Shown: one piece after another, positions 49,665 through 58,628 of the stretch
Layout of the letters: each line of letters starts with the position of its first letter
Position numbering within the stretch: the stretch's first letter is position 1
Assembly (NCBI RefSeq): GCF_039871655.1
Contig: NZ_JBDPLZ010000003.1
Coordinates: 753,941-817,940 of the forward strand
Source of the DNA: Actinocorallia sp039871655
GTDB lineage: Bacteria; Actinomycetota; Actinomycetes; Streptosporangiales; Streptosporangiaceae
Direction of reading: 5' to 3'
DNA: 64,000 nucleotides
Made by a program: the position numbers and the translations under genes
The notes under the pieces: model-generated
Databases searched by the model: none
Told to the model about the DNA's origin: nothing
The model's input: only the letters and a program-made list of their open reading frames with translations

Positions 49665-50348
49665 TCATATGGAGTAATGCGGATCGGCCACCACCGGATA
49701 TGCGGCGCCCTCATGCGGAATTCTCATCACGATGGCGTTGCCGTCCAGTTCGTAGCGCGCCTGGACCGGCCGGAAGAGCGCATCGCAGGCCCAGGGGGTG
49801 TAGAAGCGGCCGACCGTCGCGCCGTAGCGGAGGTTGACCACGTCGAACCCGCCGGACGGCATCGCCTCCAGGGCCAGGCCCTCGGGCAGCGACACGGAGA
49901 AGCGGAAGAACGTCGGCGCCTCGGGTCCGTGCACGACCGTCACCAGGCGGATTCCGTCGGAGAGCGTCTGGGCGACGATGTCGGTGTCGACGTCGACCCC
50001 CGCGAACACCCGCAGGCTCGGTCGCAGCACCGTCGCCGCGCGGTCACCCGCCGCGCAGTCGAGGGACACGTGGATGCGCTGCTTGTCCCGGGTGGGGGCC
50101 CACACGCCCTCACGGGCGCGCATCGCCCACTGGACGTCCGCGTTGTCGAACTCCTGGGGTTCGGCCTTGCCCCGGACGGCGAGCACCTGGGAAGCGGCGT
50201 TCATCGCCGCCGTCGCCCCGTCGAGCGCGTGCCTCTTCGGCACCAGCCACCTCCGCCTTTTCTTCCTTGTGGCCAACAACCCGCGGTTGGCGCTCTTTGG
50301 TTTATCACGTGGCGGAAGACCACGATGAACTTCGGGTAGTTCCGGCAT
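49665..50348 (-). CDS. Hypothetical protein with a 'YPVVADP' C-terminus
   Basis: 227 residues from ATG 50348. The first 60 residues are basic ('TRKKRRRWLVPKRHALDG') without a hydrophobic signal. Residues 60-220 are predicted beta-rich ('LRVFAGVDVDTDIVAQTLSDGIRLVTVV', 'FFRFSVSLPEGLALE'). It ends 'IPHEGAAYPVVADPHYSI', a terminal motif seen in secreted actinobacterial proteins that normally continue further, so the protein may be C-terminally shortened. No function proposed. Confidence 0.5.
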   Translation of the reverse strand: MPELPEVHRGLPPRDKPKSANRGLLATRKKRRRWLVPKRHALDGATAAMNAASQVLAVRGKAEPQEFDNADVQWAMRAREGVWAPTRDKQRIHVSLDCAAGDRAATVLRPSLRVFAGVDVDTDIVAQTLSDGIRLVTVVHGPEAPTFFRFSVSLPEGLALEAMPSGGFDVVNLRYGATVGRFYTPWACDALFRPVQARYELDGNAIVMRIPHEGAAYPVVADPHYSI

Positions 50349-50514
50349 CAACCAGTGAATGGACGTGCACGGACCGTCGTCACTCCGCCCCGGTGAAGGG
50401 GCGGGCCCGGCGGACACCGCATCATCCCATGACCGCCCCTGCGCGGGGAGCCTGTATGCCACTGTCGATAATGGTCCTCCCACGGGGTCACCGGGGGACG
50501 GAGGGGAGCAGGAC

Positions 50515-51033
50515 ATGAGCGAGCAGGCACCGGTCGGCGGCACCATCCGGGTCGCGGACCTGCCCGAGGCCGACCAGGAGTTCATCCGCACCGAGCTGCG
50601 CCGCAACACCCCCCTGCACCATTTGCTGGCGCTGGAGATCGTGGAGATCGGGGAACGGCACGCGATCATCTCGATGCCCGTCCGCGAGGAGGCCTTCAAC
50701 AGCACTGCCAATCTGCACGGCGGGGCGATCGCCACCCTCATCGACGTGGCGGCCGGCACCGCGGCGGCCCGCGGCAGCAACTTCAAGCGGGGCGAGCAGA
50801 GCCTCGTCACCGCCGACCTCCACGTGCGCTACCTCGGCCGCCCCCACGGCGACGTCGTCCACGCCCACGCCGAGGTCATCAAGGTCGGCCGCCAGCTGGT
50901 CATCGTGGAGTGCCGGGTCAAGGACCCCGAGGACCGCATCGTCGCCACCGCCGACTTCTCCATGATGATCGTCCCGCAGCGCCAGCCGCTGCGCCCGATG
51001 GACGGCGCCCGGCCGCACGACCCCGATCTGTGA
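50515..51033 (+). CDS. PaaI-type hotdog thioesterase
   Basis: 172 residues. 'FNSTANLHGGAIATLIDVAAGTAAARG' is the hotdog helix with the HGG motif, and 'TADLHVRYLGRPHGDVVHAHAEVIKVGRQLVIVECRV' the following strands. It hydrolyses acyl-CoA thioesters. GAGGGGAGCAG precedes ATG 50515. Stands alone; physiological substrate unknown. Confidence 0.87.
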   Translation: MSEQAPVGGTIRVADLPEADQEFIRTELRRNTPLHHLLALEIVEIGERHAIISMPVREEAFNSTANLHGGAIATLIDVAAGTAAARGSNFKRGEQSLVTADLHVRYLGRPHGDVVHAHAEVIKVGRQLVIVECRVKDPEDRIVATADFSMMIVPQRQPLRPMDGARPHDPDL

Positions 51034-51118
51034 ATCCCGGATAAAATGATTTGATCAGCCATCATCGAATATGGCTCCATAGTCCCGGCATACCGCAGGA
51101 GTTCAAGACGAGGAGCCG

Positions 51119-52321
51119 GTGTTGTCCTTTCATGTGCTGCCGGGCGGCACCGTTCCGATCCGGATGTGGGCGGATCCCGCCGAGGTCGAGGAACAGGCGC
51201 TCGCCCAACTGAAGAACGTGGCGGGGCTCCCGTGGATCCACGGGCTCGCCGTCATGCCCGACGTCCATTACGGCAAGGGCGCGACGGTCGGCTCCGTCAT
51301 CGCCATGCGCGACGCGGTCTCCCCCGCGGCGGTGGGGGTGGACATCGGCTGCGGCATGACCGCGATGCGCAGTGACCTGACCTTGGAGGACCTGCCCGGC
51401 GATCTGGGGCGGCTGCGCTCGAGGGTCGAAAGGGTGCTGCCGGTGGGCCGGGGCTCACACCGCACCCCGGTCGACCCCTCGGGCGTCCAGGGACTGCGCG
51501 AACGCGGCTGGTACGAGTTCTGGAAGGGGTTCGAAGAACTGCACCCCGCCGTCCGCGGAAGGTCCGAGAAATTCGGCAAGGCCAGATCACAGATGGGCTC
51601 ACTGGGTTCGGGCAACCATTTCTGGGAACTGTGCGCCGACACCTCGGGCTCGGTGTGGGTGGTTCTGCACTCAGGTTCCCGGGGAATCGGGAACGAACTG
51701 GCACAGCACCACATAGAGGCGGCCGGAAGGCTGCCGCACAATCAGGATCTGCCCGACCGGGACCTCGCGGTGTTCCTGGCCGGCACCGAGGAGATGGACG
51801 CCTACCGCCGGGACCTGTACTGGGCTCAGGAGTACGCCCGGCGCAACCGGGCGGTGATGCTCGCGATCACCGTCAACGCCGTCAACGAGTGCTTCCCCCG
51901 CCGGGTGAAGTGGGACGAGCCGATCTCCTGCCACCACAACTACGTGGCCGAGGAGACCTACGGCGACGTGGACGTCATCGTCACCCGCAAGGGGGCGATC
52001 CGCGCCGGCCGGGGCGAGCTGGGGATCATCCCCGGCTCGATGGCGACCGGCACGTACATCGTGCGAGGCCTGGGCAACCCGGAGTCGTTCCACTCCGCCT
52101 CCCACGGCGCGGGCCGCAGGATGAGCCGCAACCAGGCCCGCAAGCGGTTCACCGTGCGGGACCTGGAGGAGCAGACCCGGGGCGTGGAGTGCCGCAAGGA
52201 CTCCGGCGTCCTGGACGAGATCCCCGGCGCCTACAAGGACCTCGACAGCGTCATCGAGGCCCAGAGCGACCTGGTGGAGGTCGTCGCCCACCTGCGGCAG
52301 CTGGTCTGCATCAAGGGCTGA
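51119..52321 (+). CDS. rtcB: RNA-splicing ligase RtcB
   Basis: 400 residues. Metal site 'AVGVDIGCGMTAMRSDL' and 'GSLGSGNHFWELC', then 'LHSGSRGIGNELA', 'SCHHNYVAEE', 'IIPGSMATGTYIVRG' and the guanylated His region 'SASHGAGRRMSRNQA'. It joins 2',3'-cyclic phosphate and 5'-OH RNA ends using GTP and Mn. Start is GTG 51119 or TTG 51122; GAGGAG is spaced 3 or 6 bases away, favouring TTG. No archease gene is adjacent. Confidence 0.93.
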   Translation: MLSFHVLPGGTVPIRMWADPAEVEEQALAQLKNVAGLPWIHGLAVMPDVHYGKGATVGSVIAMRDAVSPAAVGVDIGCGMTAMRSDLTLEDLPGDLGRLRSRVERVLPVGRGSHRTPVDPSGVQGLRERGWYEFWKGFEELHPAVRGRSEKFGKARSQMGSLGSGNHFWELCADTSGSVWVVLHSGSRGIGNELAQHHIEAAGRLPHNQDLPDRDLAVFLAGTEEMDAYRRDLYWAQEYARRNRAVMLAITVNAVNECFPRRVKWDEPISCHHNYVAEETYGDVDVIVTRKGAIRAGRGELGIIPGSMATGTYIVRGLGNPESFHSASHGAGRRMSRNQARKRFTVRDLEEQTRGVECRKDSGVLDEIPGAYKDLDSVIEAQSDLVEVVAHLRQLVCIKG

Positions 52322-52487
52322 TCCGGGAGCGGTAGAGCGCCCGGGCCTGCTCGATCAGGTCGAACAGGGCACGGCCGGGACCCCGGCCGTGCTCCACGAC
52401 CAGCGCCTCGATCCGGTCCAGCACTCCAGGCACCAGCACACGCCCTCCGGCCGGGCCACGGGCTCGGGAAGTCCGTGATCGATGCAC
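52311..52487 (-). CDS. Possible 58-residue protein convergent to rtcB
   Basis: From GTG 52487 the frame reads MHRSRTSRARGPAGG, then a helical 'VLDRIEALVVEHGRGPGRALFDLIEQARALYRSRI', and stops inside the rtcB 3' end. The helical part looks protein-like. A competing frame from ATG 52489 encodes a cysteine-rich 44-residue peptide (CIDHG...CWCLEC). Neither has a clear Shine-Dalgarno, so one or both may be non-coding. Confidence 0.3.
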   Translation of the reverse strand: MHRSRTSRARGPAGGRVLVPGVLDRIEALVVEHGRGPGRALFDLIEQARALYRSRISP

Positions 52488-52570
52488 ATGTCCCCACGCT
52501 GAACGAGCGCCCCGCGCGGGGACAAGCCGCTGACCGATGGAGGCCGCCCGGTATCAGGAACCTTCTGCCG

Positions 52571-53608
52571 TCACCAGTGGTCGGGGCTGAAGGGTTCCGC
52601 CTCGGGCCGGTTCGAGAAGGAGAGCAGCGCCAGGTCGGACTCGACCATCATCGCCACCAGTTCCTCGAACGTGACCTCGGGCTCCCAGCCGAGCTGCTCG
52701 CGCGCCTTCTTGGGGTCGGCGCACAGCAGGTCGACCTCGGCGGGCCGGGTGTACTTGGAGTCGAGGACGACGTGGTCCTCCCAGTTCAGCCCGACGGTGG
52801 CGAAGGCCAGCTCGACCAGCTCGCGCACCGAGCGGGTGACGCCGGTGCCGATCACGTAGTCCTCGGGCCGCTCCTGGGTGAGCATCAGCCGCATCGCCTT
52901 GGCGTAGTCGCCGGCGAAGCCCCAGTCCCTGCGCGCCTCGAGATTGCCCAGCCGCAGCTCCGAGGCGAGCCCGAGCTTGATCCGGGCTGCTCCGAGGCTG
53001 ACCTTGCGGGTGACGAACTCCGCGCCGCGCCGGGGCGACTCGTGGTTGAACAGGATGCCGCTCACCGCGAACATCCCGTAGGACTCACGGTAGTTCTGGG
53101 TGATGAAGTGCCCGTAGGTCTTGGCGACCCCGTACGGGCTGCGCGGGTGGAACGGCGTCAGCTCGCTCTGCGGTGTCTCCCGCACCTGGCCGAACATCTC
53201 CGAGGACGAGGCCTGGTAGAAGCGGATCTGGGCCCGCGGTTCGGTGGTGCGGGACGCGCTGATGCCGCTGACGACACGGATGGCCTCCAGCATGCGGAGC
53301 GGTCCCATGCCGGTGACCTCCGCGGTCAGCTCGGCCTGCTGCCAGGACATCGGCACATACGAAATGGCCCCGAGGTTGTAGACCTCGTCCGGCTGGACCC
53401 GCTCGACGGCGGAGATGAGCGATCCCTGGTCCAGCAGATCACCCGTGATGATCTGGACGTCACCGATGTGCTTGCGCAGCCTCGCCACGTGGGGGTTGGC
53501 CTGTCCGCGCACCAGTCCCCAGACCTCGTAGCCCTGCTCGAGCAGATGCTCGGCGAGGTAGGAGCCGTCTTGGCCGGTGATACCGGTGATGAGCGCTCGC
53601 CTGGTCAG
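52571..53608 (-). CDS. gmd: GDP-mannose 4,6-dehydratase, apparent CTG start
   Basis: 345 residues. 'RALITGITGQDGSYLAEHLLEQGYEVWGLVR' is the NADP-binding start, 'YQASSSEMFGQVRETPQSE' the catalytic Thr/Ser-Glu region, 'YGVAKTYGHFITQNYRESY' the YxxxK pair, and 'ARRDWGFAGDYAKAMRLML' substrate binding. It makes GDP-4-keto-6-deoxymannose for cell-surface sugars. The usual MT(K/R)RALITG start falls on CTG (53606-53608) with AGGGGGG five bases upstream; no ATG, GTG or TTG fits in frame nearby. Confidence 0.92.
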   Translation of the reverse strand: MTRRALITGITGQDGSYLAEHLLEQGYEVWGLVRGQANPHVARLRKHIGDVQIITGDLLDQGSLISAVERVQPDEVYNLGAISYVPMSWQQAELTAEVTGMGPLRMLEAIRVVSGISASRTTEPRAQIRFYQASSSEMFGQVRETPQSELTPFHPRSPYGVAKTYGHFITQNYRESYGMFAVSGILFNHESPRRGAEFVTRKVSLGAARIKLGLASELRLGNLEARRDWGFAGDYAKAMRLMLTQERPEDYVIGTGVTRSVRELVELAFATVGLNWEDHVVLDSKYTRPAEVDLLCADPKKAREQLGWEPEVTFEELVAMMVESDLALLSFSNRPEAEPFSPDHW

Positions 53609-53823
53609 CGGAACCCCCCTTTGATGTACCCGTAGGCACGGCCGATCTGGAACAAACACAATAAAACGTGTGAAAGACGAGGTTATCCACACGTAGATAC
53701 TCCTGAGTAGTCCGGGGTCGGCTCTCAGCCGAATGGGATTCACCGCCGAGGCCTCCCGTTGGCCTCCGGCGGTCATCTGTGTGACCCTCTGACGATCGGA
53801 AGACAGCACTTCGGGGAGCGGCG

Positions 53824-54672
53824 ATGGACGGCGACGGACGCACGGCTCGGCTCCGCCTGGGCGGGCGTGACCTGGACGGATACTCGATCATGGCGGTGCT
53901 CAACCGCACCCCGGACTCGTTCTTCGACCGGGGAGCCACCTACACCTTCGCTGCCGCGATGGCCGCGGTCGACCGGGCCGTCGCCGAAGGCGCCGACATC
54001 ATCGACATCGGCGGGGTGAAGGCCGGCCCCGGCGACGAGGTGGACGTCGCCGAGGAGCTGCGGCGGGTCGTCGACACCGTCGCGGCCGTACGCGAACGCC
54101 ACCCGGACGTCGTCATCAGCGTGGACACCTGGCGCGCGGAGGTCGGCGACGCGGTCGCCAGGGCCGGGGCCGACCTGCTCAACGACACCTGGGGCGGGCC
54201 CGACCCGGAACTGGCCGCGGTCGCCGCCGAGCACGGCCTGGGGCTCGTCTGCTCCCACGCGGGGCACCAGGCCCCCCGCACCCGGCCGCACCGGGTCGGC
54301 TACGACGACGTGGTGGCCGAGGTGATCGCGCACGTGACCGGCGAGGCCGAGCGTGCCCTGGCCCTGGGGGTGCGCCGCGACGGCATCCTCATCGACCCCG
54401 CCCATGACTTCGGCAAGAACACCCGGCAGTCGCTGGAGATCAGCCGCAGGCTCGGCGAGCTGGCCGACACCGGCTGGCCCGTGCTGGTGGCGGTGTCGAA
54501 CAAGGACTTCATCGGCGAGACGCTCGGCCGCCCGGTGGACAAGCGGGGCGTGGGCACGATGGCCGTGCTGGGCGTCTCGGCCTGGCTGGGCGCCCGGGTC
54601 TTCCGGGTGCACGACGTGGCCGGGGCCCGCCTCGCGCTGGGACGGGTGGCGGCGCTGCGCGGCGGGAGCTGA
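53824..54672 (+). CDS. folP2: Dihydropteroate synthase-like protein, FolP2 type
   Basis: 282 residues, TIM barrel of the pterin-binding family: 'IMAVLNRTPDSFFDRGATYTF', 'GADIIDIGGVKAGPGDEV', 'VVISVDTWRAEVGDAV', 'LLNDTWGG', 'LIDPAHDFGKNT', 'VSNKDFIGETLGRP'. The 'MAVLNRTPDSF' and 'GGVKAGPGD' variants are characteristic of mycobacterial FolP2, which lacks normal dihydropteroate synthase activity, rather than FolP1. ATG 53824. Role of FolP2 proteins remains unclear. Confidence 0.88.
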   Translation: MDGDGRTARLRLGGRDLDGYSIMAVLNRTPDSFFDRGATYTFAAAMAAVDRAVAEGADIIDIGGVKAGPGDEVDVAEELRRVVDTVAAVRERHPDVVISVDTWRAEVGDAVARAGADLLNDTWGGPDPELAAVAAEHGLGLVCSHAGHQAPRTRPHRVGYDDVVAEVIAHVTGEAERALALGVRRDGILIDPAHDFGKNTRQSLEISRRLGELADTGWPVLVAVSNKDFIGETLGRPVDKRGVGTMAVLGVSAWLGARVFRVHDVAGARLALGRVAALRGGS

Positions 54673-54700
54673 CCGCCGCCGCCCGTCCCCCGGACGGGCC

Positions 54701-55558
54701 TCAGCCGGTGTGCTCCTTGGCATAGGCCAGGAACTCGCGGGCCACCGGGGTGAGCGTGCGGTGGGCGTGCACCAGCCCGATGGTGCGGGTGATCGGCGGG
54801 ATCAGCGACCGCACCACCAGGCCCTCGGTGTCCTCGATCTGGTTGCGGTACCACAGCAGGGAGCCGCGGCCCGCCCGCACCCAGCCGGGCCAGGCGCCCC
54901 GCTCGTCCGACTCCACCGCCACCACCGCCCTCGCGCCGATCCGGGCCAGCATGGCGTCGAGTTCGGCCCGCCGGGCGGTGCCGCGGGTCGGCATGATGAG
55001 CCGCAGCCCGTCCAACGCCGCCAGCGGCACCGGGTCGCGCAGCTTGAGCGCGGGCGCCGAGACCAGCACCACCTCCCGCTGCTCCAGCGGGTGGGCCGCC
55101 AGGTCGCCGGGGACGGGCAGGTCCGTCACCGCCAGGTCGGCCCGGCCCGCGCGGACCGCCGCCCCGACCGCCTCCCTGCCCTCGCAGCGCACCACCCTGA
55201 CCCGGACGGCGGGCTGGTCCCTGGCGAACCGCGGCAGCAGCCTGCCGGTCAGCTCGGGCTCCAGCGTGGGGGTGGCCGCGATGCGCAGCTCCGCGCCCCT
55301 GCCGCCGGCTCTGGTCACCGACTCGATGGCGTCGACCGCGTCCAGCGCGATCCGGGCCTGGCGGACCACCTGCTCCCCCACCGCGGTCAGCACCACCCCC
55401 CGGCCGGACCGGGCGAAGAGCTCCGTCCCCAGTTCGCGCTCCAGCTCCCGCACGGCCCGGGAGAGAGCTGGCTGGGCGACGTAAAGCGCCTGTGCCGCCG
55501 ACGTCATGGTGCCGTGGTCGGCGGTGGCCACGACATAGCGCAACTGCCGCAGATTCAT
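54701..55558 (-). CDS. LysR-family transcriptional regulator
   Basis: 285 residues from ATG 55558. N-terminal helix-turn-helix 'MNLRQLRYVVATADHGTMTSAAQALYVAQPALSRAVRELERELG', then a periplasmic-binding-like effector domain about 90-285. Convergent with folP2; target unknown. A short promoter region separates it from the Lrp-type gene, with no conserved LysR box noted. Confidence 0.9.
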   Translation of the reverse strand: MNLRQLRYVVATADHGTMTSAAQALYVAQPALSRAVRELERELGTELFARSGRGVVLTAVGEQVVRQARIALDAVDAIESVTRAGGRGAELRIAATPTLEPELTGRLLPRFARDQPAVRVRVVRCEGREAVGAAVRAGRADLAVTDLPVPGDLAAHPLEQREVVLVSAPALKLRDPVPLAALDGLRLIMPTRGTARRAELDAMLARIGARAVVAVESDERGAWPGWVRAGRGSLLWYRNQIEDTEGLVVRSLIPPITRTIGLVHAHRTLTPVAREFLAYAKEHTG

Positions 55559-55663
55559 GCTCCGACGGTATGGCAACCGGGGCCTCGTAGCTGGTACATG
55601 CCGGAAAGTCACCGGTTGTAACTAGTCACGTGGACGATTGACCGCCGTCGGCGAGGTACGCCC

Positions 55664-56560
55664 CTACCGGTCGGGGAGGTCCGCGGCGTAGGACTCCTTC
55701 ACGATGTCCAGCACATGCCAGGAGTCGAGGTCCTGCACCCCGTCCACCGCGCGCACGGCGTCCAGCGCGTCCACCAGCGCCGCGGCCGAGCCCGCCTCGA
55801 TCCGTCCGATGAGATCGAACCTGCCGAAGCCCGCCGACAGGTAGCGCACCGAGTCCAGCGACCCCAGCGCCCGGGCCACCCTGCGGGAGGCCGAGCCGGC
55901 CACCACGCCGAACGCGGCGAGCTCCAGATTGCCCAGGGCGGCCGGAGCGGCGAGGCCGGTCACCTGGATGACCCCCGAGCGCATCAGCCGCACCACACGC
56001 GCCCTGGTGGCCGCCTGGGAGAGCCCGATGATCCCGGCGAGCCTGGTGTAGGGGGCGCGGCCGTCCCGCTGCAGTTCCTGCAGCAGGCGCCAGTCGATGT
56101 CGTCGAGCATGACCTCGCCGAGCGGGCGCACCACCGAGTGCGCGTCCTTCACCACCTCGACCGAGCGGAACACCTCGACGGAGGCGACCCCCGGCAGCTG
56201 TCTGATGTCGTCGACGGCGGCGGCGAGGGACTCGTCGTCGCGGGCACGGGCCTCGGCGACGACGGCGTGCGGGCCGGTGGTCAGGCCGGCGAAGCAGATG
56301 GCGGGCTGCTTGGCCAGCTCCAGGGCGACGTCACGGGCGGGTCCGGCACTGGCCACGGTCAGGTGGCCGACCGCGCCGGCACCGATGACCTGGGCGTGCA
56401 CGATGCCCACCACACGGACGATGCCGTCTTCGAGCAGCCCTTGCACGCGGGCCCTGACGGCGGTGCGAGAGAGCCCGACGCGATCGGCGAGAGCCTGGAA
56501 CGTCGCCCGGCCGTCCCGCTGGAGCTCGCGGACCAGCACGGAGTCCACTGCATCCAGCAC
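55664..56560 (-). CDS. Lrp/AsnC regulator with two tandem copies
   Basis: 298 residues, twice the usual Lrp length. Two HTH units are seen: 'LDAVDSVLVRELQRDGRATFQALADRVGLSRTAVRARVQGL' (1-42) and 'LDDIDWRLLQELQRDGRAPYTRLAGIIGLSQAATRARVVRL' (about 152-195), each followed by an AsnC/RAM ligand domain. GTG 56560 follows AGGAGG. Such fused Lrp proteins occur in actinobacteria and may bind asymmetric sites. Target unknown. Confidence 0.9.
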   Translation of the reverse strand: MLDAVDSVLVRELQRDGRATFQALADRVGLSRTAVRARVQGLLEDGIVRVVGIVHAQVIGAGAVGHLTVASAGPARDVALELAKQPAICFAGLTTGPHAVVAEARARDDESLAAAVDDIRQLPGVASVEVFRSVEVVKDAHSVVRPLGEVMLDDIDWRLLQELQRDGRAPYTRLAGIIGLSQAATRARVVRLMRSGVIQVTGLAAPAALGNLELAAFGVVAGSASRRVARALGSLDSVRYLSAGFGRFDLIGRIEAGSAAALVDALDAVRAVDGVQDLDSWHVLDIVKESYAADLPDR

Positions 56561-56768
56561 GGGGAGTCCTCCTGTCGTGGGGGTTCGAGGCCGGTCGGAC
56601 CTTGAAGAAAGCGATGCAAGATCCTTACATTTTCCGGCCGTTCGTGGGAAATTTTGATCTTGCTCGTGTTTGTCTCGTTCCACGGCAACCGAAGCGGTTG
56701 CCAAGGGCCGGTCATCATCCGAAAAAACGGTGACGGCGGTTCCCGGCACAAGGGAACAGCACCGGCGA

Positions 56769-58457
56769 TCAGCTTCCGTCATCGGTGGCATTTCCCACTT
56801 CTGTCCTGAAGGTCAGTTCACGGGCGAAACAACGGACCAGACCGGGGGGTCGGAAGCGCATCTGTCCGCTGTCCTCGCACCTGACCACCTCCAGCAAGCG
56901 CGCGTCGACGAGTTCCTCCAGCAGATCGTCTGGCTCACCTCGGTCGAAGGAGCCGTCGGCCAGCCGGGCGAACACTCCGCGTGCCCGTGCCGACAACCCC
57001 GCGTGACTGGCCGCCAGCCCCGGACGGACGTCCAGGTCGCCGTGCGCCAGCTCGCCCAGGCGCCGGTCCTCGTCCGCCAGCCGGAACACCAGGTCGGCCA
57101 GCCGCCAGTGCGGCTTGCCCGCCAGTCTCGCGGCGGCGGCCCGTACCGCGAGTGGCAGCCTGTCGCACAACTCCACCAGCCGACGGGCCGCCTCCGGTTC
57201 GGCGGCGGCCCTCCCGCGACCGACGATCCGCGCCAGCAGCTCCAGGGCGTCGCCGACCGGCAGGGGCTCCAGCTCGACGTGGACGGCGCCCGGCAGCGCG
57301 GTGAGCCTGTTGCGGCCGGTGACGAGCACGCCGGGGCCCCCGTCGCCGGGCAGGAGCGGCAGGACCTGCCGTTCACCGGAGGCGTCGTTGAGGATGATCA
57401 GGAGCCGCCGCCCCTGGGTGCGCGCCCGGTACAGCTCGGCGCGCTCGGCCAGGCCGGGAGGCGGCGCGGCCACTCCCAGCATGCGCAGCAGGCGGCCGAG
57501 CACCTCCAAGGGCTCGGCGGTGAAGTGCAGGTCGGTGTAGAGGCAGCCGTCGGGGAAACGGCGGCGCAGCTGGTGGGCGGCGTGCGTGGCCAGGGCGGTG
57601 GCGCCCACCCCGGGCCTGCCGCTGATCACCACGATCGGCAGCGCCGCGGAGGTGACCGCCTCGGCGACCCTGAGCGTCTCGGCCGCCCGCCCGGTGAAGT
57701 CCGCCGGATCGTGCGGCAGCGTCGTCTCTGCGGGCTCCCGGACCGACAGCACGTCGCGCTGGATCCGGCGCAGTTCGGGTCCCGGCTCCAGGCCGAGTTC
57801 GCCGACGAGGGCGTCGCGCACCCGGCGGTAGGCCTCCAGCGCGGCGGGACGCCGCCCCGACCGGGCCAGCGCCACCATGAGCTGACCGTGGAAACGTTCG
57901 CGCAACGGGTGCCCTGCGCACAGGGCCGTCAGCTCCGGGACGAGCTCGGCGGCCCGGCCCCGGGCCAGGTCGGCCTCGATCCGCTGCTCCAGCGCGAGCA
58001 GCCGCTGTTCCTCCAGCTGGGCGGCCTCGGCGTACAGTCCGGGGACGTCCTCCAGCGCGGAGCCGCGCCAGCCGCCCAGCGCCTGGCGCAGCAGCCGCGC
58101 CGCCCCCTCGTCGTCGCCTCGCCGTGTGGCCGTGCGGGCCTGGACGACCTTGCGGGCGAAGTCCAAGGCGTCCACAGCGTCGCCGTCCAGCTCCAGCAGA
58201 TAGCCCGGAGGGCAGGTGACCAGCAGTTCCCGCGCCGGCCCGAACGCCCTGCGCAGCGCCGACACGCAGCCCTGGATCTGGGTGACCGCGGTCGCCGGAG
58301 GGGTGCGCTGCCAGACCGCGCGCGCCAGCCGCTCCACGCTGACCGGCCGTCCCGCGTCCAGCGCCAGGGCGGCCAGCACCGCGCGGGCCCGCGGCCCGAC
58401 CGGCACAGCCCCGCGCTCGTCGCGCAGCTCGACCGGGCCGAGGAGCCTCACCTGCAT
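56769..58457 (-). CDS. AfsR/SARP-type regulator with degenerate Walker A
   Basis: 562 residues. OmpR-type winged helix about 1-90 ('VRLLGPVELRDERGAVPVGPRARAVLAAL', 'AVTQIQGCVSALRRAFG'); bacterial activator domain (BTAD) about 95-240; NB-ARC-like ATPase about 255-540. In the ATPase, Walker A is 'SGRPGVGATALATHA' with Ala in place of the invariant Lys, and Walker B 'LLIILNDASG' is also altered, so ATP hydrolysis is doubtful. SARPs activate secondary metabolite or stress genes. No biosynthetic cluster is adjacent. ATG 58457 chosen because it begins at the HTH. Confidence 0.88.
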   Translation of the reverse strand: MQVRLLGPVELRDERGAVPVGPRARAVLAALALDAGRPVSVERLARAVWQRTPPATAVTQIQGCVSALRRAFGPARELLVTCPPGYLLELDGDAVDALDFARKVVQARTATRRGDDEGAARLLRQALGGWRGSALEDVPGLYAEAAQLEEQRLLALEQRIEADLARGRAAELVPELTALCAGHPLRERFHGQLMVALARSGRRPAALEAYRRVRDALVGELGLEPGPELRRIQRDVLSVREPAETTLPHDPADFTGRAAETLRVAEAVTSAALPIVVISGRPGVGATALATHAAHQLRRRFPDGCLYTDLHFTAEPLEVLGRLLRMLGVAAPPPGLAERAELYRARTQGRRLLIILNDASGERQVLPLLPGDGGPGVLVTGRNRLTALPGAVHVELEPLPVGDALELLARIVGRGRAAAEPEAARRLVELCDRLPLAVRAAAARLAGKPHWRLADLVFRLADEDRRLGELAHGDLDVRPGLAASHAGLSARARGVFARLADGSFDRGEPDDLLEELVDARLLEVVRCEDSGQMRFRPPGLVRCFARELTFRTEVGNATDDGS

Positions 58458-58628
58458 GGCACGTTCTCCGCGTCTCAACCCGACTCCCCCGTCAGCCATC
58501 CTGTAAGACGGCCATGTAAGAAAAGTGCAATGATCTAACAAAGGATGTCAAGGTCTTCCGGCGGGATTTCCCGATACCCCCTCCGCGTTCCCATCGAAAC
58601 CGGCGCTCCCGGGTAGGAAGAGCCCGGA

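Noticed and set aside
52571..53809. gmd starting about 200 bases upstream at 53809
   Set aside because: The added residues do not match the family, and the canonical N-terminus lies at the CTG with its own Shine-Dalgarno.
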